NCBI GenBank assembly: GCA_947628215.1
Contig: CANQYZ010000010.1
Span: 1 to 56,597 of the forward strand
DNA from: an uncultured Clostridia bacterium
GTDB lineage: Bacteria; Bacillota; Clostridia; TANB77; CAG-508
DNA length: 56,597 nucleotides
Direction of reading: 5' to 3'
A program made the position numbers and the translations under genes. The notes beneath the pieces are model-generated. The model saw only the letters and a list, made by a program, of their open reading frames with translations. It was not told the origin of the DNA and made no database searches. This document shows, piece by piece, positions 20,130-29,920 of this stretch (the first letter of the stretch is position 1; each line of letters opens with the position of its first letter).

Positions 20130-20705
20130 TTATTGATTTACAGTTTTAGTTTGCTGATCATTATATTCATCTGGAAGTGGATATTTTCTAGGTCTTCCTC
20201 TACGAGGAACTCTTTTTGGCATGTTTGGATTTTGAACATTTGGCGCGCTTTGATTAATATTTTGATTTACCATTGTTTTAGTATTTATATTTGAAAAACT
20301 ACTTTCTTTTTTAATAAGATTTTTATTTTTTGTTACTGGTATTATATCAGTAGAAGATTCTACTAATGGATTATCTTGATTTAAAGATATTCCGTTTATT
20401 TCTAAAAGTTTTGTAAGCATTGCAGTATTTAATCTTAATTTATGATAAATCTCAATTTCAAGATTTGCTTGTTTTACTTTAAATTCAATATTACTTGATA
20501 ACACAAATGCTATAAAAAATACTGTAATTCCCACAGCAATCATAATATAAGGTACGATTGATAGCGGATAATGTAAAAGTTCAGTTAAAGCTCTAACAAC
20601 AAACCATGAGCCAACAAGTGATATAGCAACAAAAAAATAAATAAAAATGTATCTTCTTATTCTAAGCATTGTTATTGTTCTTTTAAAAGACTTTTCTTTG
20701 AACAT
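20130..20705 (-). CDS. Hypothetical membrane protein with AT-hook-like tail
   Basis: 191 aa on the minus strand. Two hydrophobic segments (YIFIYFFVAISLVGSWFVV and IVPYIMIAVGITVFFIAFVL) sit near residues 18-70, then a soluble part, and a C-terminal basic motif RRGRPRKYP that resembles an AT-hook DNA-binding element. The rest is Asn/Gln-rich linker. It is divergent from the spoIIIA operon. I do not recognise the family. Its CGG strings are in C|GG register. Confidence 0.6.
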   Translation of the reverse strand: MFKEKSFKRTITMLRIRRYIFIYFFVAISLVGSWFVVRALTELLHYPLSIVPYIMIAVGITVFFIAFVLSSNIEFKVKQANLEIEIYHKLRLNTAMLTKLLEINGISLNQDNPLVESSTDIIPVTKNKNLIKKESSFSNINTKTMVNQNINQSAPNVQNPNMPKRVPRRGRPRKYPLPDEYNDQQTKTVNQ

Positions 20706-20832
20706 AATTCTACCCTCCGTTTATCCATATATTTATCATACTTCATTTAAAACTAATAGTCAATAAAATATTTTGTTCTATTTGAAAAATTTTTGAATAT
20801 AAATATATTAGGAATTGATATTGGAGGAATAG

Positions 20833-21741
20833 ATGGACATACTTGAATTTTTTTCTGAAAATATTAAAAATGTTCTTTTAAAAAATATTGATATAGAAAT
20901 TTATAAATCTATTGAGGAAATAAGGCTTAGAAATAATAGGAAAATAATTATTAAACTTTTTGGCAAAAGTATTTTAATAGATTACATAGTAACATCTGAA
21001 GACTTATTAGAGACTTTAGAACTTATTTGTAAGAATTCTATTTATAGCTTTCAATCTCAGATATGTAGCCGGATATATAACAATTAAAGGAGGACATAGA
21101 GTTGGAATTTCTGGAAATGTTGCTATTGAAAATGACAAGGTAAGCAACATAAATTATATTTATAGTTTAAATTTTAGAATAGCAAAAGAAATTATTGGAG
21201 CATCAGATAAAATATATGAATGTATTTTTAATAAAGAATTAAACATTGTATATAATACGCTAATTGTTCGGAAGACCAGGAACACGGTAAGACAACTATT
21301 TTAAGAGATATTATTAGAAAACTTGCAAATAATATAAACTATGGAAAGCCAATTAATGTAGGAGTTATAGATGAAAGGTCAGAAATAAGTTCAATGTATA
21401 GGGGAGAACTTCAAAATGATTTAGGTGAAACTGTAGATATATTAGAAAATGTTCCAAAAACGCTTGGTATTAAGATGATGATAAGATCTATGGCACCAGA
21501 TGTAATTGTAGCAGATGAAATAGGAGGAAAAAGAGATAGTGATATTATAAATGTTGCTTTTTGTTCAGGAGTAAAAGGAATTTTTACTGCACATGGAGAT
21601 TCAATAGAAAGCATATATAAAAATCAAGAAATAAAAGAATTAATAGATTCTTATTGTTTAGATAGAATTATTATTTTATCAAGCATAAATAAAGGCGAAA
21701 TATCTAGAGTATATAAAAAAGATAATAAAAAATATATTTAA
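20833..21741 (+). CDS. spoIIIAA: Stage III sporulation ATPase SpoIIIAA, three CGG +1 sites
   Basis: Cytoplasmic secretion-type ATPase of the SpoIIIA-SpoIIQ channel between mother cell and forespore. ATG behind TTGGAGG. CGG at 21070, 21269 and 21285 must be passed +1. They restore GYITIKGGHRVGISGN and then the Walker A motif GRPGTGKTTILRDI, whose first and last conserved glycines are both recoded. Downstream are VGVIDERSEIS and the Walker B region DVIVADEIGG. 301 aa after correction, the normal length. First gene of the eight-gene spoIIIA operon, expected to be sigma-E controlled. Confidence 0.94.
21070..21073 (+). other. CGG +1 recoding site in spoIIIAA (Gly80)
   Basis: AGC-CGG-A. The shift gives C-S-G-Y-I-T-I-K-G-G-H-R. 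Frame 0 stops at 21085-21087. Confidence 0.9.
21269..21272 (+). other. CGG +1 recoding site in spoIIIAA Walker A (Gly146)
   Basis: GTT-CGG-A. The shift gives L-I-V-G-R-P-G-T, start of Walker A. Frame 0 stops at 21302-21304. Confidence 0.92.
21285..21288 (+). other. CGG +1 recoding site in spoIIIAA Walker A (Gly151)
   Basis: ACA-CGG-T. The shift gives G-T-G-K-T-T, end of Walker A. Frame 0 stops immediately (TAA 21288-21290). Only 16 bases after the previous site. Confidence 0.92.
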
Positions 21742-21754
21742 AGGTGAATTTTTT

Positions 21755-22268
21755 ATGATAGTTTCGAAAATATTTTTATCTATAATAATTGTATTTTGTG
21801 CGACAAGACTTGGAATAGAATTGTCTAAAAAGTATGTTTTAAGAGAAAAAGAATTATGTGAAATAAAAAATGCATTTAAAATAATGGAGACTAAAATCAG
21901 ATATACATATGAACCTTTAAAAGATATTTTCTTAGAAATTAGTAATACTATTTGTAGTGAAAACGTAAGTAATATTTTTAAAAAATCTGGAGAAAAAATA
22001 GAAAATAATCCTGCAAAGGCAACTTGGGAAGATGCAATAGAAAATACTAAGTTAAATATTTCAAAAGAAGATAAAGAGATATTAAAAGGGTTTGGAAAAC
22101 TTTTAGGAAAAACAGACAAGCTTCGGTCAAATAAGTGAAATTAATCTTGTCGTATCTTTATTAGATAAACAAATTGAAAATGCTTTTAATGAAAGAGAAA
22201 AGAATGAAAAGTTATATAAGAAAATGGGATTAATATTTGGACTATGTATAGTAGTTATTCTTATATAA
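21755..22268 (+). CDS. spoIIIAB: Stage III sporulation protein SpoIIIAB, one CGG +1 site
   Basis: Membrane component of the SpoIIIA complex. It has an N-terminal membrane segment (IFLSIIIVFCATRLGIELSKKYVLREKEL), a helical middle (LLGKTDKL then, after the +1 shift at 22124, GQISEINLVVSLLD) and a C-terminal membrane helix (KKMGLIFGLCIVVILI) that only the shifted frame contains. 170 aa after correction, the family's usual size. Lies 13 bases after spoIIIAA. Confidence 0.92.
22124..22127 (+). other. CGG +1 recoding site in spoIIIAB (Gly124)
   Basis: CTT-CGG-T. The shift gives K-L-G-Q-I-S-E. Frame 0 stops at 22136-22138 and loses the C-terminal membrane helix. Confidence 0.9.
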
Positions 22269-22287
22269 CTTTTAAGAGGAGAGAAAA

Positions 22288-22483
22288 ATGGATATAGACT
22301 TATTATTTAAAATTGCTGCAATCCGGAATATTAGTTGCAGTATTAAACCAAGTATTATCTAGAGCAGGAAGAGATGACCAAGCTATGATGACAACACTTG
22401 CAGGAGTTGTAATAGTACTTTCTTTAGTAATATCGGAAATTAGTAATCTTTTTACAACAGTAAGAACAATGTTTAATTTATAA
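22288..22483 (+). CDS. spoIIIAC: Stage III sporulation protein SpoIIIAC, one CGG +1 site
   Basis: Small integral membrane protein with two hydrophobic helices. ATG 22288 behind AGAGGAG. MDIDLLFKIAAI is followed by an in-frame CGG at 22324; the +1 reading GILVAVLNQVLSRAGRDDQA matches the conserved SpoIIIAC pattern. 64 aa after correction, close to the usual 65-68. A later TATCGGAAA string is in TCG|GAA register and is read normally, an internal control. Confidence 0.92.
22324..22327 (+). other. CGG +1 recoding site in spoIIIAC (Gly13)
   Basis: ATC-CGG-A. The shift gives A-A-I-G-I-L-V-A. Frame 0 stops at 22360-22362. Confidence 0.9.
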
Positions 22484-22498
22484 AAAGGAAACTTTTTT

Positions 22499-22888
22499 AT
22501 GGATATTATAAAAATAATAGGAATAGGATTTATTGGACTTGTCATATCAAGTATATTTAAAGAATATAAAAAAGAATATGTTATTTATATATCTCTTGTA
22601 TGTGGATTAATAATATTTTTTATTTGTCTTGAAAAGTTATCTCATGTAATACTTCTTTTAAATAATTTAGCAAAAAAAGTTGGGACAAACTCATATTTTA
22701 TATTACTTTTATTAAAGATAACTGGAATTGCAATTTTATCTGAATTTGCTGTAAGTATTTGCAAAGATGCAGGAGAGACAAGCATAGCTTCAAAAATAGA
22801 TTTAGGAAGTAAAGTTATAATTATGGGAATTTCTATTCCAATAATAAATACTCTATTAGAAACACTGCTTGGAATAATACAAACTTAA
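22499..22888 (+). CDS. spoIIIAD: Stage III sporulation protein SpoIIIAD
   Basis: 129 aa integral membrane protein with about three or four hydrophobic segments, related in pattern to SpoIIIAC. Conserved features are the internal FAVSICKDAGETSIASKIDLG stretch and the final IPIINTLLETLLGII helix. It lies 15 bases after spoIIIAC with AAAGGAA upstream. No in-frame CGG. Confidence 0.92.
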   Translation: MDIIKIIGIGFIGLVISSIFKEYKKEYVIYISLVCGLIIFFICLEKLSHVILLLNNLAKKVGTNSYFILLLLKITGIAILSEFAVSICKDAGETSIASKIDLGSKVIIMGISIPIINTLLETLLGIIQT

Positions 22889-22918
22889 AATTTATTTTTA
22901 GAAAGAAAAACAAAAGCT

Positions 22919-24080
22919 ATGAAAAAAATAATAAATATTTTTATAAAAGTATTATTGATGTTTTTAATTATTCATATTCCATATATATTTTTTTTATGTA
23001 ATAGTGCATATTGCACAGATAATATAATAAATTCTGAATATGATTTATTTAATATAGATGATTTTTTAAATAGTTCAAAAAATGCCTCATCAGGAATAAT
23101 AGAAAATATTAACTTTAAAGAATTATTTAATAATCTAATAAAAGGAAAGCTTGATTTTACTAATATATTTTTAGGAATTTTTGATGTTTTTAAAAAAGAG
23201 TTTTTAGAAATTGTAAAAATAATAATTACTATATTTTCTATTGTTATAATACATAGTATTTTAAAAGTTATATGTGAAAACTTAGGAAATGATTCATGTG
23301 GTAAGATTGCATATTTTGTAGAATATCTTGTTATTATTATTTTCATGATGCAAACTTTTAATAGAAGCATTTTATACATAAAAGATGTAATAGATAATTT
23401 AGTTGATTATACTTATGTTTTTTTACCTCTTCTAATGACACTTTTAATATCAACAGGACATTATTCTCAAATTAGTAGTATTGAGCCTGTTATTTTACTA
23501 CTTGGTAATTTTATTGGAAGATTTATAAATTTATTTTTAATTCCCCTTTTAATGATAAGTACAGTATTTTCAATTGTTTCAAATATCTCATCAGACATAA
23601 AAATAGAAAGAATGTCAAAATACTTTAAATCATTTATTACTTGGTCATTAGTATTTGTTTTAACTATTTTTTCTGGAGTAATATCTCTTAAAAGTATAGT
23701 AGCAAAAGGAGTAGATGATTTAGCAATAAAAACAACTAAAAATATCGTATCTACAACTGTTCCAGTAGTTGGTAAAGTTTTAAGTGATACAACAGAAACT
23801 GTACTTCGGATGTGCAGAAGTTTTAAAAAATGCAGTAGGCACTATTGGTATTATTGTAGTACTTGGAATGGCAATAGTTCCATGTATTAAGATATTAATG
23901 CTAATGATAGGATATTACATAACATCTGGTCTATGCGAAATTATAGCTGATGAAAAAATAGTAAAAATAATATCTTCAATGGGAGATACTTTTAAAATAC
24001 TACTTGGTATGCTTGTTTCTGTTATCGTTATGCAAGTTATAGGAGTAGCAATTATACTTAAGGTAGTAAGTGTTTCATAA
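22919..24080 (+). CDS. spoIIIAE: Stage III sporulation protein SpoIIIAE, one CGG +1 site
   Basis: Large polytopic membrane subunit of the SpoIIIA channel with an N-terminal signal-like segment and many hydrophobic helices. The segment TTVPVVGKVLSDTTETVL leads to CGG at 23807. The +1 frame continues GCAEVLKNAVGTIGIIVVLG and three more membrane segments to the end. 386 aa after correction, usual length. The unshifted frame ends at 23890 with a Cys/Lys-rich, non-membrane tail. Confidence 0.93.
23807..23810 (+). other. CGG +1 recoding site in spoIIIAE (Gly297)
   Basis: CTT-CGG-A. The shift gives T-V-L-G-C-A-E-V-L-K-N. Frame 0 runs 27 codons past CGG before stopping at 23890. Confidence 0.9.
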
Positions 24081-24095
24081 TATTAAGGAGAAAAA

Positions 24096-24719
24096 ATGGT
24101 AGAGTTTTTATCTGCATGGTCTGAACAAATAATAATTTCTATAATTATTGTTTTAATAATTGAAATGATAATTCCAAATTCAAGCCACAAAAAATATTTA
24201 AAAATTGTCTTAGGTCTATTTTTAATATTAGTAATAATAAGTCCTTTAACATCTAAAATAAATAAAAATTTTAGTTTTTATATGGTAAAGAATTTTATAT
24301 ATGATGAAAATATACAAAATTTAGAATATCAAAATATAGATTTAATAAATGGAACAGATGAAAACTTTTATAGAGAAAACATAATAAAAAGCATAGAAGA
24401 TTCACTTAAATTAAAAGGAATAAATGCAAAAGTAAATGATATAAGCTTAAGCAATTTTTTAGTAGACAAAATTACTATAAATATATTAAAAGAATCTGGA
24501 AATAATATTTATAAAAATAAAGATATACATATAAATGAAGTTAATTTAGAAAAAATAGATATAAATAATGAAGATTTAAATAATAAAGAAAAGTCAAATA
24601 AAAATAATAAAGAAAAAGTATCAGAAGAAGAAACAAATAATGAAGATGAATTGATAAAAAGTTATATTTTTGAAAATTATGGAACAGATATTAATAATAT
24701 TAAGATTGTGAGGGAATAG
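24096..24719 (+). CDS. spoIIIAF: Stage III sporulation protein SpoIIIAF
   Basis: 207 aa with two N-terminal membrane helices (IIISIIIVLIIEMIIP and YLKIVLGLFLILVIISPL) and a soluble, Asn/Lys-rich C-terminal domain facing the intermembrane space. Placement after spoIIIAE and the ring-building C-terminal layout support the call. Intact, no in-frame CGG. Confidence 0.88.
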   Translation: MVEFLSAWSEQIIISIIIVLIIEMIIPNSSHKKYLKIVLGLFLILVIISPLTSKINKNFSFYMVKNFIYDENIQNLEYQNIDLINGTDENFYRENIIKSIEDSLKLKGINAKVNDISLSNFLVDKITINILKESGNNIYKNKDIHINEVNLEKIDINNEDLNNKEKSNKNNKEKVSEEETNNEDELIKSYIFENYGTDINNIKIVRE

Positions 24720-24725
24720 ATAAGT

Positions 24726-25394
24726 TTGAGGGAAAGTAATATTAAAAAATTTTTAATGAAATATTTTAAGAAAGATAATAGTAATAATGAAAAAGATAGT
24801 GGCTTAAATGAAGAGAATAGTGATAAAACAAAAAATCGAAAAATTGAAAATTTAATAGTATTTATTATAATATGCGTTTTTACTATTATGATGGTTAATT
24901 TTATATTTTCTAAAAACTCAAAAAAAGATAATAAAATAAAAACAGAAAATTTTAATAATATAGAACTAGTGCAGGTAGAAAATAATCAAAAATCAGATTT
25001 TCAAAATGGAAGCTCAGATACTAATATAGAAGAAAACTTAAAAAAGATACTAGGGAAAATTGACGGAGTTGGAGATGTTGATGTACTTATAACGTATAGT
25101 GAAACTAAAAAGACAGTACCAATTTATAATGAAAACTCAGAAAAGAGTAAGACAGAAGAAACAGATAATGAAGGCGGAACAAGAAAAATAGAAAGTTATA
25201 GTCAAAATAAAGAAGTAGTACAAAATAATTCAGAAATACTTACTGAAAAAATAGTAATGCCTAAAATGGAAGGCGCTATTATAATTGCAAGAGGTGCAAA
25301 TAATATAAATATTAAAAATAATATTATTTTAGCAGTAGAAGCAGCTACAGGGCTTGCTGTACATAAAATACAAGTATTTGAAATGAAAGATTAA
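24726..25394 (+). CDS. spoIIIAG: Stage III sporulation protein SpoIIIAG
   Basis: 222 aa. One membrane helix (LIVFIIICVFTIMMVNFIF) anchors a ring-forming domain with LKKILGKIDGVGDVDVLITY and the late EGAIIIARGANNINIKNNI...VEAATGLAVHKIQVFEM segment typical of SpoIIIAG. The first codon at 24726 is TTG with GAGGGAA nearby; this start is moderately sure. Intact. Confidence 0.9.
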   Translation: MRESNIKKFLMKYFKKDNSNNEKDSGLNEENSDKTKNRKIENLIVFIIICVFTIMMVNFIFSKNSKKDNKIKTENFNNIELVQVENNQKSDFQNGSSDTNIEENLKKILGKIDGVGDVDVLITYSETKKTVPIYNENSEKSKTEETDNEGGTRKIESYSQNKEVVQNNSEILTEKIVMPKMEGAIIIARGANNINIKNNIILAVEAATGLAVHKIQVFEMKD

Positions 25395-25407
25395 GGAGGA
25401 AGAAAAC

Positions 25408-26034
25408 TTGAGAATAAAGCTTATTAGTAAAAAGAATACTTTTTTAATTATTATATCTCTAGTTCTAGTTTTAATTGGATATCTTGCATATAACTACAAA
25501 GAAGATAGCTTTCTTCAAAATAAAATAGCAGATATCGGAAATTATAAAGAGACTTTAGGAGATGTTCAATTAGTAACAACTGAAAATGTTTACATAGAAA
25601 ACAGTAGCAATGTAGATAGTACTAATTTAAATGAAATAGAAAATGAAAGTTATGAAAATGTTATATCTGAAAATAATTTAAAAAATGATTACTTTGAAGA
25701 ATCAAGACTTGAGAGAGACAAAATGTTTTCAGAAACTTTAGAGGTATATGAAAACATACTTTCAAATGATAGTATGAGCGAAGAACAAAAAGTTATTGCT
25801 GAAAATGAAATCGCAGGAATTACTAATACTAAAAATGGAATACTTGTTGCAGAAAATTTAATTAAAGCAAAAGGCTTTGAAGATGTAGTAATATTTGTAA
25901 ATGATGCAACTTGTACTGTTATTGTTAAAGCAGAAGGACTTGAAAAAGAACATATATCACAAATTCAAAATATAGTATTTAAGCAACTAAATATTGAAAT
26001 TAGCAATATTTCAATACAAAATAGAGAAGAATAA
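25408..26034 (+). CDS. spoIIIAH: Stage III sporulation protein SpoIIIAH
   Basis: 208 aa, the mother-cell half of the SpoIIIAH-SpoIIQ bridge. An N-terminal membrane helix is followed by a variable linker, then the YscJ-like ring domain with ESRLERDKMFSETLEVYENIL, EIAGITNTKNGILVAENLIKAKGFEDVVIFV. The start codon is TTG at 25408 preceded by AAGGAGGAAG. Last gene of the operon. An ATC|GGA junction carries an out-of-frame CGG that is read normally. Confidence 0.92.
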   Translation: MRIKLISKKNTFLIIISLVLVLIGYLAYNYKEDSFLQNKIADIGNYKETLGDVQLVTTENVYIENSSNVDSTNLNEIENESYENVISENNLKNDYFEESRLERDKMFSETLEVYENILSNDSMSEEQKVIAENEIAGITNTKNGILVAENLIKAKGFEDVVIFVNDATCTVIVKAEGLEKEHISQIQNIVFKQLNIEISNISIQNREE

Positions 26035-26134
26035 ATTATTTTCATATGCTGTTGCATTTAAAATTTTTATATAATATAATTTCAAATAGCTGAAATAACA
26101 TACTTTTTTAAAAAGGAGAAATGATTTAAAGTAA

Positions 26135-26765
26135 ATGGAAAATAGTTCTAAAAGTTATAAAATTTATCTAGTTTTATTAGTAATTTTTGCTATAATATCA
26201 TTTGTTTTTGGTTATGTTTTATATAATGAAGCAGTAAGTCAAAAGAAAAATATTGATGATGTATATGAAATAGTAAAAAATGGAACAGATGAGCAAAAAG
26301 AAGAAATAGTAGATGAGATTAATAAATCTGTTAAAGATGAGAAAGATAAAAAGTCTAAGGAAGATATACTTAAGATTCTAGATGAGAGCAAAAAAGGAGA
26401 TGTATATAAGTACTTAGATGAAGGTAAAGATCAAGATGTTATGACACTTTATTCAGCACAATTTTTATATGCTTTTCATGGATTCATGTTAATTGTTGTT
26501 TTACTAACATGGTTCGAGAAAAAGTATTTAAAAGGATTAAATAATGTACTTAGAATAATATTAAATACTGCTGCAGTAGTTGTAACATTCCCATTTGCAA
26601 GCTATATACTTCTTGTTCGGAGGATTAGCACTTCCTTTTGCAATAGTATACTGCATATATAAAATAGTAAAAATGAAAAAAGGACAAAATAATTCAAAAG
26701 AAGAAGTAGTAGAAGTAATGGGAAAAGTAGATGCTGACGAAGTATTTAAAAAGAATAATAAATAA
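26135..26765 (+). CDS. Hypothetical membrane protein, one CGG +1 site
   Basis: Starts at ATG in weak ribosome-binding context. N-terminal membrane helix (YLVLLVIFAIISFVFGYVLY minus flanks), a ~90 aa charged segment, then three hydrophobic segments. At 26618 an in-frame CGG must be shifted +1, giving LLVGGLALPFAIVYCIYKIV, which completes the last membrane helix. The cytoplasmic tail ends at 26765. 209 aa after correction. I do not recognise the family; it sits between spoIIIAH and pfkA. Without the shift the last helix is lost. Confidence 0.7.
26618..26621 (+). other. CGG +1 recoding site in hypothetical membrane protein (Gly162)
   Basis: GTT-CGG-A. The shift gives L-L-V-G-G-L-A-L-P-F and restores a hydrophobic helix. 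Frame 0 stops at 26660-26662. Confidence 0.82.
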
Positions 26766-26801
26766 AAACAAATGAATAATAAATTATTGGAGGATTAAAC
26801 G

Positions 26802-27951
26802 ATGATAAAGAAAATTGCAATTTTAACAAATGGTGGAGATGCTCCAGGACTTAATGCGGTCATAAGAGCAATAGTAAAAGTAGCTGAAAGAAATGAAATT
26901 GAATGTTATGGTTTTATTGAAGGATATAAAGGTCTTTTAAATAATAATTATATAAAACTAGAATCTTCTGGAAATGCTGCAGGATTATTACATAGAGGTG
27001 GAACTATTATTGGTGCTTCAAATAGCACTAATGTTTTTAATTATCCTGTTAAAAACGAAAATGGTGAGACTGAATATGTAGATTTATCAGATAAATGTAT
27101 TGAAAATTTAAATAATCTTGGAATAGACTGTATTTTTACATTAGGAGGAGATGGTACTCAAAAATCAGCAAGAGACTTTTCTCTAAAAGGTGTTAAAGTT
27201 ATTGGTGTTCCAAAGACTATTGATAATGATGTTGCTCATACTGATGTAACTTTTGGATTTAATACTGCTGTTGAAGTTGCAACAGAAGCACTAGATAGAC
27301 TTCATACAACAGCTGCTTCTCATAATAGAGTTATGGTTTTAGAGGTTATGGGAAGATATGCTGGATGGATTGCACTTGATTCTGCAATAGCAGGAGGTGC
27401 TGATGTATGTTTAATACCAGAAATACCTTATGATATAAATAAAGTTGTAGATAAAATTAGAAATAGAGCTAAAAGAGGAAAGAACTTTAGTATTGTAGTT
27501 GTATCAGAAGGTGCTAAACCTTTAAATGGAGAGATTACTGTTAAAAGAACATTAGATGAAGGAAAAGGTGTAGATAATGTAAGACTTGGTGGAGTCGGAG
27601 ATGTTGTTGCAAAACAAATAGAAGATATTACAGGAATTCCAACTAGAAATACAACACTTGGATATGTACAAAGAGGAGGATCTCCTATCCCATTTGATAG
27701 AATTCTTTCTACTAAATTTGGTTATAAAGCTATAGAACTTGCTCTTCAAGGTACATTTAATGTACTAGTTACATACAATGGAGGACATTTATCTTATGCT
27801 AGCCTTGAAGATGTTGTAGGAGATAATAAAGTAATTGGAGCTCCATCACGGAAGTACTAAAGAGACTAATATAAGAAGAATAAAGATGGATGATGAGGAA
27901 CTTACAGTTGCAAGAAATATTGGAATCTGTTTTGGAGATCAAAGTTTCTAG
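26802..27951 (+). CDS. pfkA: 6-phosphofructokinase, one CGG +1 site
   Basis: Commits fructose 6-phosphate to glycolysis. ATG behind TTGGAGGA. Landmarks are ILTNGGDAPGLNAVIRA, LGGDGTQKSA, PKTIDNDVAHTDVTFGF and MVLEVMGRYAGWIAL. The GGDGT motif favours ATP as donor (PPi enzymes usually have GGDD), while the Lys in PKTIDND is shared with PPi-type and related enzymes. Near the end, CGG at 27849 must be passed +1 to add the last 33 residues (GSTKETNIRRIKM...). 382 aa after correction. Followed by a terminator. Confidence 0.93.
27849..27852 (+). other. CGG +1 recoding site in pfkA (Gly350)
   Basis: TCA-CGG-A. The shift gives A-P-S-G-S-T-K-E and adds 33 residues. Frame 0 stops at 27858-27860. Confidence 0.85.
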
Positions 27952-27973
27952 AATTTTAAGGAAAATAATAAAA

Positions 27974-28012
27974 AAAGGAGCTATTTATTTGCATAATAGC
28001 TTCTTTTTTAGT
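27974..28012 (+). terminator. Terminator after pfkA
   Basis: Stem AAGGAGCTATT / AATAGCTTCTT (two G:U pairs) followed by TTTTTTA. Confidence 0.75.
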
Positions 28013-28062
28013 ATAATTACATATGTATTTTAAATAAAATTAAGTATTAGGAGATTTAGATT

Positions 28063-29769
28063 ATGTTAAACTTTAAAAGTATAATTGCAAGCAAAATTAA
28101 TGAAGTATTAGATTTAGAAGAAAAGATTGAAAATAATATTGAAGTGCCACCAAATAGAGAACTTGGTGACTATGCTTTCCCATGTTTTTCTTTATCTAAG
28201 ATTTTAAGAAAATCTCCAAATTTAATTGCAGAAGAATTAAAAGAAAAGATAGATTTAAGTGATGGGTATATAAGCAAAGTTATAAACGAAGGTGGATATC
28301 TTAACTTTTTTATAAATAAAGAATTAATGTCAAAAAATGTACTAGAAGAAATAGGAGATAAAAAAGAAGAATATGGTTCATCAGATATAGGAAATGGAAA
28401 AAATGTCATTGTTGAATATTCATCTCCAAATATCGCAAAACCTTTCCATATAGGACATTTAAGAACTACTGTAATTGGAAACGCACTTTATAATATTTAT
28501 AAGTTTCTAGGATATAATGTTACAGGAATAAACCATCTTGGAGATTATGGTACTCAATTTGGAAAAATGATTGAAGGATATAAGAGATGGGGATTAGAAT
28601 ATGATTTAGACGAAAATCCAATTGATAAATTAATGGATATTTATGTTCGTATTAATAATCTTTGTAAAGAAGATGAAGTAGTATTAGAAAAATGTAGAGA
28701 TAATTTTAAAAAGCTAGAAGATGGAGATAAAGAATGTGTAGAACTTTGGAATAAATTTAAAGATTTAAGTTTAAAAGAATTTCAAAGAATTTATGATATA
28801 TTAGGAGTTAAATTTGATTCTTTAGCAGGAGAAGCATTTTATTCAGACAAGATAGAAAATGTTTGTAATATATTAGAATCAAAAGGTGTTGTAAAAGAAT
28901 CAGAAGGAGCAAAAATAATAGACTTAGAAGATAAAGGTCTTGGAGTATGTATGATAAAAAAAGCAAATGGATCTACTATATATGCTACAAGGGACTTAGC
29001 TGCTATAAAATATAGAGCAGATACATATGACTTTGATAAATGTTTATATGTAGTTGCATATGAGCAGAATTTACATTTTAAGCAAATTTTTGAGGTAGCA
29101 AAATATTTAGATATTCCTGAAAAATGCGTAAATGGATTAACTCATGTGTCATATGGTATGACAAGACTTACTACTGGTAAAATGTCTACAAGGGAAGGAA
29201 CAGTTGTAAAAGTAGATGAGCTTTTAAAAGAAGCAATAGATAGAGTTAAAAAAATAATAGAAGAAAAAAATCCTGAAATGGAAAATAAAGAAGAGGAAGC
29301 TAAAAAAATTGGAATAGGAGCTGTTATTTTCAATAACTTATGTACTACTCTTATTAAAGATCAAGTTTTTGATTGGAATACAGTTTTAAACTTTAATGGA
29401 GAAACAGGACCATATATTCAATATATTTTTGTTCGTACAAAAAGCGTTCTTGAAAAAGCAAATTATATTCCAAAATACAATGAAAAGTATATAAGTTTAC
29501 TTAAAGATAAAGAATCAATGCAAGTTATAGAACTTCTTTATAACTTCCCAGATGTAGTAAAAAGCTCAGCTGAAAAAAATGAAACATCTATTCTTACAAG
29601 ATTTCTTTTAGATTTAGCAAAAGCTTATAGTAATTTTTATAATGAAAACAAAATAATAACAGATGATAAAGAATTAACTGATTCAAGACTATATTTAACT
29701 TATTTAGTTGGAATAGTATTAAAAAGTGGAGCAAAGCTTTTAGGAATCGAAATGCCAGATAAAATGTAA
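28063..29769 (+). CDS. argS: Arginyl-tRNA synthetase
   Basis: Charges tRNA-Arg. Class I motifs are visible: VVEYSSPNIAKPFHIGHLRTT (HIGH) and the KMSTREGTVV segment (KMS loop equivalent). The C-terminal anticodon-binding part contains NGETGPYIQYIFVRTKSVLEKA. 568 aa, full length, ATG behind AGGAGAT. Arginine codons in it are AGA, some AGG and CGT; no in-frame CGG occurs. Its presence shows normal Arg charging, so the CGG effect is about codon reading rather than lack of this enzyme. Confidence 0.97.
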   Translation: MLNFKSIIASKINEVLDLEEKIENNIEVPPNRELGDYAFPCFSLSKILRKSPNLIAEELKEKIDLSDGYISKVINEGGYLNFFINKELMSKNVLEEIGDKKEEYGSSDIGNGKNVIVEYSSPNIAKPFHIGHLRTTVIGNALYNIYKFLGYNVTGINHLGDYGTQFGKMIEGYKRWGLEYDLDENPIDKLMDIYVRINNLCKEDEVVLEKCRDNFKKLEDGDKECVELWNKFKDLSLKEFQRIYDILGVKFDSLAGEAFYSDKIENVCNILESKGVVKESEGAKIIDLEDKGLGVCMIKKANGSTIYATRDLAAIKYRADTYDFDKCLYVVAYEQNLHFKQIFEVAKYLDIPEKCVNGLTHVSYGMTRLTTGKMSTREGTVVKVDELLKEAIDRVKKIIEEKNPEMENKEEEAKKIGIGAVIFNNLCTTLIKDQVFDWNTVLNFNGETGPYIQYIFVRTKSVLEKANYIPKYNEKYISLLKDKESMQVIELLYNFPDVVKSSAEKNETSILTRFLLDLAKAYSNFYNENKIITDDKELTDSRLYLTYLVGIVLKSGAKLLGIEMPDKM

Positions 29770-29825
29770 TAAATATACTTGCTTTTAAAAATTATTTTTG
29801 ATAATATTTAAAAGTCAAGTAATTT

Positions 29826-29908
29826 GCCGATGTGGCGAAATTGGCAGACGCACATGACTCAAAATCATGCGGGAAACCTTGTGGGTTCGAGTCCCACCAT
29901 CGGCACCA
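29826..29908 (+). tRNA. tRNA-Leu (anticodon CAA)
   Basis: Acceptor GCCGATG pairs with CATCGGC; anticodon arm CATGA-CTCAAAA-TCATG shows anticodon CAA (reads UUG). It has a long variable arm typical of tRNA-Leu, T arm GTGGG-TTCGAGT-CCCAC, and an encoded CCA end. Confidence 0.95.
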
Positions 29909-29920
29909 ATAATCAAAATA

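Noticed and set aside
21070..21287. A classic slippery-site programmed frameshift with upstream Shine-Dalgarno or downstream pseudoknot
   Set aside because: Preceding codons vary and I see no shared upstream or downstream element around the 26 sites; only CGG is common.
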